This document shows positions 48,867 through 57,022 of a stretch of DNA of 64,000 nucleotides, piece after piece. Source of the stretch: a virus; the IMG/VR virus record IMGVR_UViG_3300021420_000016, positions 90,049 through 154,048 of that record, one strand, 5' to 3'. A program made the translations under genes and the position numbers. The first letter of the stretch is position 1. Each line of letters opens with the position of its first letter. Below the pieces are notes generated by a model. It saw only the letters and a list, made by a program, of their open reading frames with translations. It was not told where the DNA came from and made no database searches.

Positions 48867-49403
48867 TCAGGATGGCGAGTCCTTTGCCACGGGCTGCCAG
48901 ACCGGCTCGCCGCACTGGCAGTCATGCGCCGGATCGCGCGGCCCTCCCGATGGCCAGATGATGTCTTCGTCGGGGATGCCGGCGCGCCACGCATCCCAGC
49001 TCGGCCCGTCGTGCACGTGATGCTGCCCGGTCATGCCCATGAGGATGTTGGTGACGTGGATGAGCCCGTCTGAGTTGTAGGCGGCGCAGAACTTCATGCG
49101 CGCCATGCCGCCCATCGGGTCGTAGCGCGGTTCGATGTCGCGCGGGCGCCAGGCGAGCATGACCTTCCGCGCGTCCGCCCAGTGCGGGTCTTGGTGCAGG
49201 TGGCCGTCTTCGCCGGTGTCCCGGCCGCTGGGCCGGGTGAAGTCACATCCGGTGGCCAGCAGTTCTGCGCGGAACTCGCGGGCCTCGGCCTTGAGGCGCA
49301 AGGTGACGGCGCAGTGAAGCCCGCTGCGCTCGTGCATGACACGCCAGCCGGCGCCGGGGGAGCGTTCCACGCTCAGCCCGCGGTCGACGTCGGTGCCGGT
49401 CAT
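48867..49403 (-). CDS. Unknown protein
   Basis: 178 residues; ATGA overlap with the upstream gene. The centre (RPRDIEPRYDPMGGMARMKF, VTNILMGMTGQHHVHDGPSW) is His/Met-rich, and the end has CQCGEPVW. Possibly metal binding. No family recognised. Confidence 0.72.
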   Translation of the reverse strand: MTGTDVDRGLSVERSPGAGWRVMHERSGLHCAVTLRLKAEAREFRAELLATGCDFTRPSGRDTGEDGHLHQDPHWADARKVMLAWRPRDIEPRYDPMGGMARMKFCAAYNSDGLIHVTNILMGMTGQHHVHDGPSWDAWRAGIPDEDIIWPSGGPRDPAHDCQCGEPVWQPVAKDSPS

Positions 49404-49699
49404 GACTCGCTCCCGGGGTATGTGATGGGCGGGAATCCCCAGAACGCGCGGTGTTCGGTCATGGCCTCAAAGGGCACATTCCGGGTCCACCGGACGCGGC
49501 GGTTGTCACCTTGACCGGCGGGGAACTTGTGCAGCTCGTACCGCGTCGGCCCGTTGAAGTCACCCGGCGCGTACCCGTCGCCGCCCTGGCCGATGGCCTC
49601 AAAGTCGAGCACGGGCCAGGCCACCTCATTGCCCACGCGGCTGACGACTAGCCCGGTGTCCTGGTCGACGCCGTAGCGGATGCTCCGGTTCCGGCTCAT
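49400..49699 (-). CDS. Small unknown protein
   Basis: 99 residues, coupled to both neighbours. Beta-rich, with IRYGVDQDTGLVVSRVGNEV and WPVLDFEAIG. No recognised domain. Confidence 0.7.
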   Translation of the reverse strand: MSRNRSIRYGVDQDTGLVVSRVGNEVAWPVLDFEAIGQGGDGYAPGDFNGPTRYELHKFPAGQGDNRRVRWTRNVPFEAMTEHRAFWGFPPITYPGSES

Positions 49700-50067
49700 C
49701 GCGCGCCCGCTTCGCGGATCTCAGCGGCAACGGGGAAGACGTTGCCCTCAAGCGGGGCACGGTCACCCCCGCCGGCCGGATTGATCACGTACCGGACGAA
49801 GTGATCGGTGAAGACCGCGGAGCCAAGCCCGTTGTCGGTGACGATCCGGTACAGCCATTCCGTTGTGGTCATGTGCCGGTCGCCATGCTTGGTGAACTCG
49901 ACCCGGTCGAGGTAGATCACCGCGAGCGGCGTGTCGTACAACTCCAGCACGGCGGAGCCGGGGAAGTGGTGAATGGTGACGGTGGTGCCGATCCGCCTGC
50001 GGCTTTTCAGCCCGTCGTAGGTGAGCGGCGGGGTGTCCGCTGGAAAGCGGAAGATGTAGTCAGGCAT
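49696..50067 (-). CDS. Unknown protein
   Basis: 123 residues, strand-rich (TTVTIHHFPGSAVLELYDTP, LAVIYLDRVEFTKHGDRH). Overlaps the previous gene by 8 bp. No recognised domain. Confidence 0.72.
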   Translation of the reverse strand: MPDYIFRFPADTPPLTYDGLKSRRRIGTTVTIHHFPGSAVLELYDTPLAVIYLDRVEFTKHGDRHMTTTEWLYRIVTDNGLGSAVFTDHFVRYVINPAGGGDRAPLEGNVFPVAAEIREAGAR

Positions 50068-50287
50068 GGTCGTGCCCCCCAGCCGGCGCTTCCTGCGCGC
50101 TCTCTGTCACGGCGTCCGCGATCCGCTGCCCGACCATCGCCATGTCGTCCTCGATGTCGCCGGTCGCTTCCCAGTTCTGCGCCGCCTCGGCCGCGTCGTA
50201 GGCGGCTGACAGCCGCCGGTACTCGTCCAGGTCGGCCCCGTCGACGGTGACGGTGAGGGTTACCGGCCTCGCATGTGGTGCGTTCAT
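50060..50287 (-). CDS. Small acidic protein
   Basis: 75 residues; extended ribosome site and dyad site C upstream. One strand (VTLTVTVDGADLDEY) then acidic helices (AYDAAEAAQNWEATGDIEDD). First gene of a four-gene operon. Confidence 0.72.
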   Translation of the reverse strand: MNAPHARPVTLTVTVDGADLDEYRRLSAAYDAAEAAQNWEATGDIEDDMAMVGQRIADAVTESAQEAPAGGHDHA

Positions 50288-50307
50288 GGTCGCGATCCCT
50301 TCGCCTT

Positions 50308-50322
50308 ATATCGTGATGATAT
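50308..50322. promoter_or_regulatory. Regulon dyad, site C
   Basis: ATATCG-TGA-TGATAT, 21 bp before the 48.9-50.3 kb operon. Confidence 0.75.
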
Positions 50323-50341
50323 CATGGATCGGGCGAGCCGT

Positions 50342-50731
50342 CTACAGTGGCCGTTCCGCGAGAGCCGCCCGGGACACGTCACTCAGGGACGCCGAGACGA
50401 CTAGATACGACTCGATGTCCCGCCGCGCCGCCCACACCTGATTTTGCGTCTCCACCAGCCCCCGGAACGTCACGGCGGCCTCGTCGTCGCCACGGCCCGT
50501 GTTCCCCATGGCTTCCCCGAGCCGCACCAGCTCGGCGCCGAGAGCATGACGGGCGGCGTTGATCTCGGCCGCGGACCATTCGAGCTTGAGCGTCGCGTCC
50601 TCGCCCGGCTCCCCGTCCTCACCCAGCCACGCGAAGTCGTCGGCCAGTTCGTCTAGATCAGCGCGCCGTAGCGCGGCACCCGCGGCCTTGGCGCGCTCGT
50701 GCGTCCAGTCGAGCTTGAGCGTGTACGGCAT
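50342..50731 (-). CDS. Unknown protein
   Basis: 129 residues, helical (HERAKAAGAALRRADLDELA, AAEINAARHALGAELVRLGE) with an acidic loop. Four bp from its neighbour. No recognised domain. Confidence 0.7.
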   Translation of the reverse strand: MPYTLKLDWTHERAKAAGAALRRADLDELADDFAWLGEDGEPGEDATLKLEWSAAEINAARHALGAELVRLGEAMGNTGRGDDEAAVTFRGLVETQNQVWAARRDIESYLVVSASLSDVSRAALAERPL

Positions 50732-50734
50732 GAC

Positions 50735-50989
50735 TCAGCCCTGCCCGGTCGGTACGTCAAGGCTCGTGAGGACCACCACGTATTCGTCGCCGTCGTCCAG
50801 TACGGCCCGGTCCTCTTTCCAGGGGAGATCACCGAACGGGGCGCACGCTTCGTCATACCGGCGCGATACGGCGTTGTCTTCGTCGTAGTGGTCCTGACAG
50901 GCTGCCCGCGCCTTGCCTTCGGTGCTGAATGCGCCGATGAAGTCGGACGCATGGCCGACCCTGTCGAGTAGTGCAGTGTAGATGTCCAT
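50735..50989 (-). CDS. Small acidic protein
   Basis: 84 residues, GAGAGGGC about 12 nt upstream. MDIYTALLDRVGHASDFIGA, then a Cys/Asp-rich centre (ACQDHYDEDNAVSRRYDEAC) and a strand-rich end. Coupled closely to the next gene. Confidence 0.7.
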   Translation of the reverse strand: MDIYTALLDRVGHASDFIGAFSTEGKARAACQDHYDEDNAVSRRYDEACAPFGDLPWKEDRAVLDDGDEYVVVLTSLDVPTGQG

Positions 50990-51012
50990 GTCGCACTTGT
51001 GCCCTCTCGTCT

Positions 51013-51552
51013 TTAGTCCCGGTTCCCGGCCGCTGGCTGCCTCAGCGCGCGGGCAAGCCGGTCCTCAATGCCTGCCGTCAGTTCTCCCGGTGTGATGCCG
51101 AGCACGTCACGGATGCGGTCGGCGGCCACGTCCGGGCTGTAACCGAACAGGACGCGGTTTAGCATGATGGCCAGGTCGTGAATCAGTGCCCCGGTGGGGA
51201 TCTCGCCGCTAATCACGGGCCCCCCGCTCACATACACCGTGCAGCGGCACAGGTCCGGCCGCACCCGGCCACCCGGCCCGATGTGATCGCCCGGCCCGTG
51301 GTGCTGCTCGTAGGTGTGATCTCCGGAGTCGTGCAAAGGGTGCTCCGGGCATCCCTGCTCCCGGCACGCCCGATCCGGGCACCGCGTGCGAGGGTCCAGG
51401 TCGATGCACGTCTCGCGCCCCGCCTCGTCGCGCACCACCAGGACGGGCGGGGAGATGGCAGGGTCGCGCATGATTCCGTAGCCCGCGCGGGCTGCCTCGT
51501 CGGGCGTGTCGACGTCGTCTAGTTCGACCGCCAGTGTCACCATGTAATGCAT
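51013..51552 (-). CDS. Unknown protein with Cys/His cluster
   Basis: 179 residues. Starts HYMVTLAVELDDVDTPDEAA; the middle has CPDRACREQGCPEHPLHD and DLCRCTVY, a likely metal site. The C-terminal third is helical. No family recognised. Confidence 0.72.
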   Translation of the reverse strand: MHYMVTLAVELDDVDTPDEAARAGYGIMRDPAISPPVLVVRDEAGRETCIDLDPRTRCPDRACREQGCPEHPLHDSGDHTYEQHHGPGDHIGPGGRVRPDLCRCTVYVSGGPVISGEIPTGALIHDLAIMLNRVLFGYSPDVAADRIRDVLGITPGELTAGIEDRLARALRQPAAGNRD

Positions 51553-51565
51553 CGCTTACCTCTAG

Positions 51566-52048
51566 TTAGTACCGTGGCGGGTTCGTCACTTGGTACCAGT
51601 TCCCGCAGTCGTCTTCGGTGTAAGTGCCGTCACCGCCGAGGGGCAGCCGGTCATGACTCCCGGCGCCCGGGAGGCGAAGCGGCTCGCCCGTGAGTGCGGC
51701 AAGTTCGCGCGCCTCGGCGGGGCCGTAGTCGTTGCCTTCGTCGCGCTGGGTGCACAGATCCTCAATGCGCGCCTCATCGCGCCAGCGTGCCCACTGCCGG
51801 GCCTCTCCGGGCGACACAACCGCGCCGGGGTCACCTGCGGCCCACTTCGCCGCGCGGTCGTACGCCTCGTGGTAGGCGCTCAGCCAGCGCCACCGATGCG
51901 GCGCGTTCTGCATCGTGGCCGGCCCGGGATGACCGAGCGCGGACGCTAGCGCCGCTTCGCCGGCCGCGTCCCGCGTGAACGCCGGAACGCCGGTCACGGC
52001 ATGCCGGCGCGCGAGGATGCGCGCCTGGCCCTCTGTCGTCGTCGCCAT
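51566..52048 (-). CDS. Unknown protein
   Basis: 160 residues; GGGCGAAGGGACAAGGC before the ATG. Helical N-terminal part (GQARILARRHAVTGVPAFTR) and a Trp/Tyr-rich end (DDCGNWYQVTNPPRY). A strong hairpin precedes its control region. No recognised domain. Confidence 0.72.
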   Translation of the reverse strand: MATTTEGQARILARRHAVTGVPAFTRDAAGEAALASALGHPGPATMQNAPHRWRWLSAYHEAYDRAAKWAAGDPGAVVSPGEARQWARWRDEARIEDLCTQRDEGNDYGPAEARELAALTGEPLRLPGAGSHDRLPLGGDGTYTEDDCGNWYQVTNPPRY

Positions 52049-52089
52049 TTGCCTTGTCCCTTCGCCCTTGGTCTGATCGTTCGCTCATC

Positions 52090-52119
52090 CCGCCCCGGTC
52101 CCGAGTGGTACCGGGGCGG
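52090..52119 (-). terminator. Hairpin between small genes
   Basis: CCGCCCCGGT and ACCGGGGCGG, perfect 10-bp stem with 10-nt loop, just after the stop of the 52.1-52.5 kb gene in the minus direction. Confidence 0.6.
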
Positions 52120-52129
52120 TAGCCAGCGG

Positions 52130-52507
52130 TCAGGCGCGCACCCAGTAGGCCACGCCATCGAACGTGACTTCGGTGTAATCCATCTTGAGATCGTCAGCGG
52201 CGGCGGCCCAGTCGATGCGGTTGGCTGGCCAGTCGGCGTCTCTCTGGATTGCGCCGATGTCCTCAGCGAACTCGCGGGCGTAGTCCTCGAAATATGAATC
52301 GCGGATCAGCCCGGCGCCGCCCCGCCAGTCGCCGGCGTGCATCTCACCTTCGGCGGCCAGGGCTCGGAGCGCGGCCAGTTCGGCGGTCTCGTCCTCGTCC
52401 AGCACGTACACGCCGTCACTGTCCGCGAGGTTTTCCAGTTCGGTGATCCGTTCGATAACCTCGCGGCTGTCGATAACGTCGCGGTCGCTGGTGATCGCGT
52501 CAGGCAT
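52130..52507 (-). CDS. Acidic phage/plasmid protein with conserved C-terminal module
   Basis: 125 residues, strongly acidic. IERITELENLADSDGVYVLD, then DSYFEDYAREFAEDIGA, then NRIDWAAAADDLKMDYTEVT, and YWVR at the end. This last module recurs at the C-terminus of many phage and plasmid proteins (recalled), some described as antirestriction-like; function here unproven. Five bp from the preceding large gene. Confidence 0.75.
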   Translation of the reverse strand: MPDAITSDRDVIDSREVIERITELENLADSDGVYVLDEDETAELAALRALAAEGEMHAGDWRGGAGLIRDSYFEDYAREFAEDIGAIQRDADWPANRIDWAAAADDLKMDYTEVTFDGVAYWVRA

Positions 52508-52511
52508 TGAC

Positions 52512-53522
52512 TTACGCCTCCCCGCGCAGGTAGGCGCCGTAACGGTCCCCGAGGAACGCGCGAAGCTCGGCGGTCTGGCCCCCGGTCAGGTCATACATGC
52601 GACGCGCCTCGCGGGTGGTCTCCAGCCCGTATTCGCCGGCCCAGTCGGCAAAGTCGCGGGCGTTGTCGTAGCCGGCGGCGTCGTCGGCCAGGCAGCGGAG
52701 CACGTCACGCGCCGTGGGCGGGGTAGGCAACCGCGCCCCGCGGATGATCTCGGTATGCCCGGAGCCCATGAAAAACGGCACGGTCATCGACGCGCCGGCC
52801 GCGTTCGTCAGCGTGACATCCCACCATTGGCCGTGGCTTCCGCGGTCGCCAGTGGCCCACGCGGGCGGGGACTCGCGCGTCGTGGCTACCGCGGTGATCC
52901 CATCGCCGCTGATCGTCGCGCCCGGATCGAACGCCCGTGCACCGCGGAACAGGTCACGGACCCGCTTGAGCGTCCCGGCCGGCAGGTCCCGCAGCAGCCA
53001 CGCCGACCCGTACCGGTAGCCACCCGGCCGGGCCGGGCTCTCGTCCGTCTCGGGCTCGCCCGGATGCAGGCGCATAGCGGCAGGGGTCCGGCACGGCGGG
53101 GTCAGGTCGAGGCTCACCCGCTGGCCGCCGTACCCGTCATCTTCCATGACCGGCGCTTGGTGGTCGCATCCGGCGTTCATGTCATTGAGGTGCAGCGGCG
53201 CCAGACCGGCCAGCGCGGCCACCTTGGCCGCATCCCAGCCCGGCGCGAACTCGGTAAGCGCGGCGAGGATCTCCGCAGCGTCACCTGATGCGATCATGTC
53301 GGCGCCGTTCGGCTGCCACACCGCGGCAGTCATGGCGAAGTCGACCGGCTTGCTCACCTGCCGGTGGTCGGTCGTCTCGTAGGTGCGCCTGTCGAGGCGT
53401 TCCATGCGGACATCGACGGTCACCGGGCACCGTCCGCGGTAGCCGTAGCCCTCGCCGTCGACGTAGCCGACGTGCACGTTTTCGGCATCGAACACTGTTT
53501 CGCCGTTCAGTCCTCGCGCCAT
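52512..53522 (-). CDS. Two-domain plasmid protein of unknown function
   Basis: 336 residues; the ATG following the extended ribosome site is preferred over an upstream in-frame codon because dyad site D lies between them. N-terminal part with PVTVDVRMERLDRRTYETTD and LAPLHLNDMNAGCDHQAPV; C-terminal part ARDVLRCLADDAAGYDNARD ... DLTGGQTAELRAFLGDRYG, both reminiscent of separate conserved plasmid/phage proteins. Possibly a natural fusion. No reaction can be assigned. Confidence 0.75.
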   Translation of the reverse strand: MARGLNGETVFDAENVHVGYVDGEGYGYRGRCPVTVDVRMERLDRRTYETTDHRQVSKPVDFAMTAAVWQPNGADMIASGDAAEILAALTEFAPGWDAAKVAALAGLAPLHLNDMNAGCDHQAPVMEDDGYGGQRVSLDLTPPCRTPAAMRLHPGEPETDESPARPGGYRYGSAWLLRDLPAGTLKRVRDLFRGARAFDPGATISGDGITAVATTRESPPAWATGDRGSHGQWWDVTLTNAAGASMTVPFFMGSGHTEIIRGARLPTPPTARDVLRCLADDAAGYDNARDFADWAGEYGLETTREARRMYDLTGGQTAELRAFLGDRYGAYLRGEA

Positions 53523-53552
53523 GTCCGGCGCTCCCTTCGCCTCGGTCCTGCT

Positions 53553-53567
53553 ATATCGTGATGATAT
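53553..53567. promoter_or_regulatory. Regulon dyad, site D
   Basis: ATATCG-TGA-TGATAT, identical to site C, 31 bp before the two-domain gene. Confidence 0.75.
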
Positions 53568-53593
53568 CATGCCCATGCGTGGCACGCTACCGG

Positions 53594-53845
53594 CTAGGCC
53601 AGTTCCGGCCGTCCCCTCTGAATAATCGTTCCGTCATCGCTGGTCCAGATGGGATTGACGCTGATCTCACGCCCAGCCGCATCCCTGAAAATCGCGGCAG
53701 CCATCGGGTCACCCCCGCCGCTCTCCACCGTGCACGTGTAGCGGGCCATGTCCAGTCCATACGCGGCCAAGTCGGCGCGTAGCTGTTTCTCGATCATGCG
53801 ATGCAGCGCAGCACCAGAGACCGCGCGCCGGTTACCGGCCGTCAC
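53594..53845 (-). CDS. Small unknown protein
   Basis: 83 residues from GTG inside the end of the previous gene (14-bp overlap). HRMIEKQLRADLAAYGLDMA, then AAIFRDAAGREISVNPIW. The longer upstream reading only shadows the HTH gene. No recognised domain. Confidence 0.62.
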   Translation of the reverse strand: MTAGNRRAVSGAALHRMIEKQLRADLAAYGLDMARYTCTVESGGGDPMAAAIFRDAAGREISVNPIWTSDDGTIIQRGRPELA

Positions 53846-54104
53846 GGCGACTACCGTCTTCCCAGTAACGATGTTTGGACGTCTCAGCCCGCGAAGGATG
53901 CCTAGCGGCGGCGAACGCTTCCCATTCGGGGCGCCGCTCAGCGGTCCATCCCCAGTCTTCCCCGCCTGACCTAGAAAAAAGCACGACATCCGGAATCGGG
54001 AAGTCATCGCGGCGGGCAAGCCAGTTAGACACAGCCGCACCTGTTACCCCGGTCCACTCGGCAACCACGCTTTGCCCGTAGGCAACCATAGGTCGATCTG
54101 TCAT
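53832..54104 (-). CDS. HTH-like small protein
   Basis: 90 residues from ATG. AYGQSVVAEWTGVTGAAVSN then WLARRDDFPIPDVVLFSR is a helix-turn-helix with a wing, like phage Cro or excisionase-type proteins. A candidate regulator for the surrounding small-gene array. Confidence 0.75.
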   Translation of the reverse strand: MTDRPMVAYGQSVVAEWTGVTGAAVSNWLARRDDFPIPDVVLFSRSGGEDWGWTAERRPEWEAFAAARHPSRAETSKHRYWEDGSRRDGR

Positions 54105-54109
54105 CGCCT

Positions 54110-54532
54110 TTACCTGCCCTCCCGCGCTAGCCGCGCGTCTCGCTGCTGGTCGTTCTCCACCTGGAGGACGTAACCGCTCCCGTCGTTCATAGGCGCGCGG
54201 TAAACCCTCTTGCCCACGTCCCCCGGCAAGATCCGCCCCATGAAGTCGCCCACGGACCAGGCGCGGCCGAACGCATACAGAGGCGCCCGCCCCACGTCGC
54301 CCTCCATGAGGGTGTAAAATGCCGTGGCGCCTTCGCGGTAGGCAACCTCGCGCACGTTGACACCCCCGTCCGCTTGGTATATGTCGATAGCCAAATGGCC
54401 ATCCTCGGTGGTCCTGAACGCCACTAGGCAGCCGCCTGCGGCTGATGACACTTCCACGATGCGCTCATTTGGCCCGGCGTAGTTATTCGCCACGCACCGC
54501 GTTTCCACACTTGGCTTACGTCCTCTTGCCAT
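54110..54532 (-). CDS. Unknown protein
   Basis: 140 residues, GGCGAAGGGGCTTGG upstream. Beta-rich (GGCLVAFRTTEDGHLAIDIY) and PLYAFGRAWSVGDFMGRILP. Five bp before the HTH-like gene in the same operon. Confidence 0.72.
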   Translation of the reverse strand: MARGRKPSVETRCVANNYAGPNERIVEVSSAAGGCLVAFRTTEDGHLAIDIYQADGGVNVREVAYREGATAFYTLMEGDVGRAPLYAFGRAWSVGDFMGRILPGDVGKRVYRAPMNDGSGYVLQVENDQQRDARLAREGR

Positions 54533-54563
54533 TGCTCCAAGCCCCTTCGCCCTTATCTGATTT

Positions 54564-54582
54564 AGCCCGCCCCTCCCGGGCT
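54564..54582 (-). terminator. Small hairpin after the 54.6 kb gene
   Basis: AGCCCG-7-CGGGCT, overlapping the stop codon of the upstream minus-strand gene. Confidence 0.45.
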
Positions 54583-54871
54583 AGTGCCGTACCGCGTCCC
54601 GGCCAGCGTGCACGGGAAGCCGGCGGCCCCCGTCGTAACGCTGGATCACTTCAACACAGTTATCGCCCCACGCCCGAATGCCACCCTCTCGCACCAGCTC
54701 GATGATCTCGGCCGCCTTGGAGTCGTAGCAGGGCCGGCACATGTTCGTAACGTGGCGGCGCTGCTCACCCCCCGGGGCGGTAACCCATTTGATCAGGAAC
54801 CGGCCGACCGCGGCCGGCGGGCTGGCGTCGTGCCCTTTGCCGGCGTAAAGCTCGCATACTGGCGTGCTCAT
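54581..54871 (-). CDS. Unknown protein with a Cys pair
   Basis: 96 residues. FLIKWVTAPGGEQRRHVTNM then CRPCYDSKAAEIIELVREGG, a pattern of short plasmid zinc proteins. ATGA overlap with the upstream gene. Confidence 0.7.
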   Translation of the reverse strand: MSTPVCELYAGKGHDASPPAAVGRFLIKWVTAPGGEQRRHVTNMCRPCYDSKAAEIIELVREGGIRAWGDNCVEVIQRYDGGRRLPVHAGRDAVRH

Positions 54872-55092
54872 CGTGCCCCGCCTCCTGTCTCGCCGGCTTG
54901 GCGCCGGTCTAGTTGCGCGTTGAGTACGTGCTGAATCCCGCGAGAGTAGGCGGCCAGGAAGTCATAGCGGTCAGACCAGGCCGGTTCCTCCGCGGGTGTC
55001 TCATGGGACGCCACGACGGCCGGTTTACCGGCTAGGACGTCGCGGGCATCCTGGCATCCGGCCGCGAATCCGCGCGGGAAAATATCGGTCAT
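54868..55092 (-). CDS. Small unknown protein
   Basis: 74 residues. GFAAGCQDARDVLAGKPAVV and SDRYDFLAAYSRGIQHVLNA; helical. Resembles short actinobacterial proteins with a YxxGYxxG-like helix. Two bp from the upstream gene. Confidence 0.7.
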   Translation of the reverse strand: MTDIFPRGFAAGCQDARDVLAGKPAVVASHETPAEEPAWSDRYDFLAAYSRGIQHVLNAQLDRRQAGETGGGAR

Positions 55093-55094
55093 GG

Positions 55095-55769
55095 CTAGGC
55101 ACTCTCGCCCGCGGTGGCCGGGTGCAGCGGGCAGGCGCCGGCGTGCTCGACCTGGCCGCTACGGTGGTTGAGGGTGCCGGTGCACTTCGGTTCATGGGTA
55201 AGAGACTCGGCTACCTGCTTAGCCTCGTCTTCGGCTTCGCTGTAGCCGTAGATCCCCCAGCACGCCTCAACCTCTTCCCCGTCGATGGGGTCGGTGATCG
55301 TGTAGCCGTAAACCTCCCCGTTCACGTACTGCCCGTACGTCTCGACATCGCCGGTAATCAGCCGGTATGCCTGCTCCCGGTCTGCCTCGCTCCCCGTCCA
55401 GGGCTGGCCTTGCGTGTCCGCCCAAATCTGCGGGGTCACATACGCTAGCCCGGCCTGGCCCGAATCCCAGTCCCCCGGATCGCAGTCTGAGAAGTCCCGG
55501 CCGGCGCGCAGTGCAATGCCGGAATGGTCGATCATGTAAACCGGCGCGACGACTAGCGCACCCTCAGCGGTCGTCAGGTGCTCTGCGATCTCGGCCCACC
55601 CGCCGAAGTCGTCAAAGTTGACCCCGGCATCGTTGGGGAAGTCCCAGCTCCGGGCGGCCATGACCAGCCCGCAACCGGGCGAGTCGTCGTCGCGGGGGGA
55701 TGAGGCGTCCTCATCCGGGAAGATCTCGACGGTAAAGCCGTTAACCTCGCTTGTGCTGATCGGTTGCAT
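55095..55769 (-). CDS. Conserved phage/plasmid protein
   Basis: 224 residues; GGCGAAGGGACACGGGC before the ATG. VYMIDHSGIALRAGRDFSDC, then DWDSGQAGLAYVTPQIWADT, YGQYVNGEVYGYTITDPIDG and ACWGIYGY are signature blocks of a protein common in phages and mobile elements (recalled), whose function is unknown. Complete by the presence of all blocks. Confidence 0.82.
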   Translation of the reverse strand: MQPISTSEVNGFTVEIFPDEDASSPRDDDSPGCGLVMAARSWDFPNDAGVNFDDFGGWAEIAEHLTTAEGALVVAPVYMIDHSGIALRAGRDFSDCDPGDWDSGQAGLAYVTPQIWADTQGQPWTGSEADREQAYRLITGDVETYGQYVNGEVYGYTITDPIDGEEVEACWGIYGYSEAEDEAKQVAESLTHEPKCTGTLNHRSGQVEHAGACPLHPATAGESA

Positions 55770-55811
55770 GTGCCCGTGTCCCTTCGCCTTAGTCGCCTTA
55801 GCGGACGCTGC

Positions 55812-55843
55812 ACCGCGCGGATAGCGGGGGATACCCGCGCGGT
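55812..55843 (-). terminator. Hairpin between small genes
   Basis: ACCGCGCGG and CCGCGCGGT, perfect 9-bp stem, just after the stop of the 55.9 kb gene in the minus direction. Confidence 0.55.
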
Positions 55844-55853
55844 CCCGTGCTCG

Positions 55854-56063
55854 CTAGGGCTCGATCCGCTCGGCGTGAATGTCGGTGTTCAGCACGCCGA
55901 GCGGATCTATGATCTGCCGCGCAAGGCGCACCGCGTGACCCTCATCGGTGATGCCTTGCACGTCGGCGTCAAGGTAGAAGACTGGCACCTGAACCGAGCC
56001 GCGCCAGTGAACGTCGTGCCCATGTTCGTAGGTGCGCACCTGCGCGGTAATCGCGTACATCAT
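55854..56063 (-). CDS. Small unknown protein
   Basis: 69 residues from ATG with GGGAGC upstream. Strand-rich (MMYAITAQVRTYEHGHDVHW, VPVFYLDADVQGITDEGHAV) followed by a helix. 14 bp after the upstream gene. No recognised domain. Confidence 0.7.
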   Translation of the reverse strand: MMYAITAQVRTYEHGHDVHWRGSVQVPVFYLDADVQGITDEGHAVRLARQIIDPLGVLNTDIHAERIEP

Positions 56064-56077
56064 GATTGCTCCCGCTC

Positions 56078-56707
56078 CTAGGAGTGCCGGCCGTCCGCCT
56101 CGCAGCCGATTTGACCGCACCCGCCGCAAAAGTCGCCATCACTGATCGGGGTGAGGTCGGACACGTCGACGTCTTCGGGCCGGTCGTCACCGATCATGAC
56201 CGCGGTGACCATCCCGTCGACCGCATCGGTGCTCACGATCCGCCACGCCACGCCGGGGGAGTCGGCCACGGCATAGGCGGAATCCATGTCCAGCCCGTGA
56301 GGCTGCACGTGCGAGCGCGCTTCACGCTCCACCTCGGCCCAGAATGCGCCCGATGCCGCATCCATGTAGGCCAGCTCCGCATCGTTCAGCCCGGACTCAT
56401 CCGGGTCGGCGTCCTCATCGATGTCAAGATCTGCGGCCAGGTCACGCGACGTGTAATCGCCGCTGTACTCGCCCGACAGGTCGGGAGTCCGGTAGGCGTC
56501 CATGATTTCCGGGTCACCCGCCTCGATGCCGCGGAGGACTCGCCGGTATGTCTCGCCGGCCGTGTTCCCGTCGAACACCCACCCGGCCGCGCTCTTGCCC
56601 GCTTCCGCGCCGAGTTGCCGCGCGTGCTCTAGCGTGCCCTCGGTGTAGTCCGGCTCCCGCGAGATATCGACGTCATAGCTTGCCGGCATCCGTGGCGTGT
56701 CACTCAT
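56078..56707 (-). CDS. Acidic unknown protein
   Basis: 209 residues; AAGGCGAAGGGACTAACGG before the ATG. Long acidic centre (DLAADLDIDEDADPDESGLN), a helical domain around TLEHARQLGAEAGKSAAGWV, and GDFCGGCGQIGCEADGRH at the end, a zinc-knuckle-like cluster. No family recognised. Confidence 0.75.
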   Translation of the reverse strand: MSDTPRMPASYDVDISREPDYTEGTLEHARQLGAEAGKSAAGWVFDGNTAGETYRRVLRGIEAGDPEIMDAYRTPDLSGEYSGDYTSRDLAADLDIDEDADPDESGLNDAELAYMDAASGAFWAEVEREARSHVQPHGLDMDSAYAVADSPGVAWRIVSTDAVDGMVTAVMIGDDRPEDVDVSDLTPISDGDFCGGCGQIGCEADGRHS

Positions 56708-56761
56708 GTCCGTTAGTCCCTTCGCCTTTAGGTTCTAGCTGGTATCGGAACGTACGGGCGG

Positions 56762-56785
56762 GCCGGCCGCACGCTCCGGGCCGGC
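56762..56785 (-). terminator. Hairpin after the 51-residue gene
   Basis: GCCGGCC-10-GGCCGGC, directly after the stop codon. Confidence 0.5.
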
Positions 56786-56940
56786 TAGTAGGTGAGGCTG
56801 CCGTTGCCGACGCCGGCGCGGAGTTGCGCCTTGTCAGTCTCGGTCAGGCCGGCCCACTCGCGCTTGAAATCGGCCAGCCGGTACCCGTCGACCTTGATCG
56901 CGCTGTAAACCTCGCCCATGGTGGCCGCGTCGTTCGCCAT
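56785..56940 (-). CDS. 51-residue protein under dyad site E
   Basis: Reads MANDAATMGEVYSAIKVDGY, then a helical middle and AGVGNGSLTY. Extended ribosome site TAGGCGAAGGGAC and dyad site E upstream; a hairpin follows immediately. A clear small monocistronic unit. Confidence 0.8.
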   Translation of the reverse strand: MANDAATMGEVYSAIKVDGYRLADFKREWAGLTETDKAQLRAGVGNGSLTY

Positions 56941-56982
56941 TGCCCTGCTGTCCCTTCGCCTAGGTTGAACTATGCTGCCATG

Positions 56983-56997
56983 ATATCACGCCGATAT
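56983..56997. promoter_or_regulatory. Regulon dyad, site E
   Basis: ATATCA-CGC-CGATAT, 43 bp before the 51-residue gene. Confidence 0.72.
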
Positions 56998-57022
56998 GAC
57001 AGAACGCGAGGGTTCGCGCCGG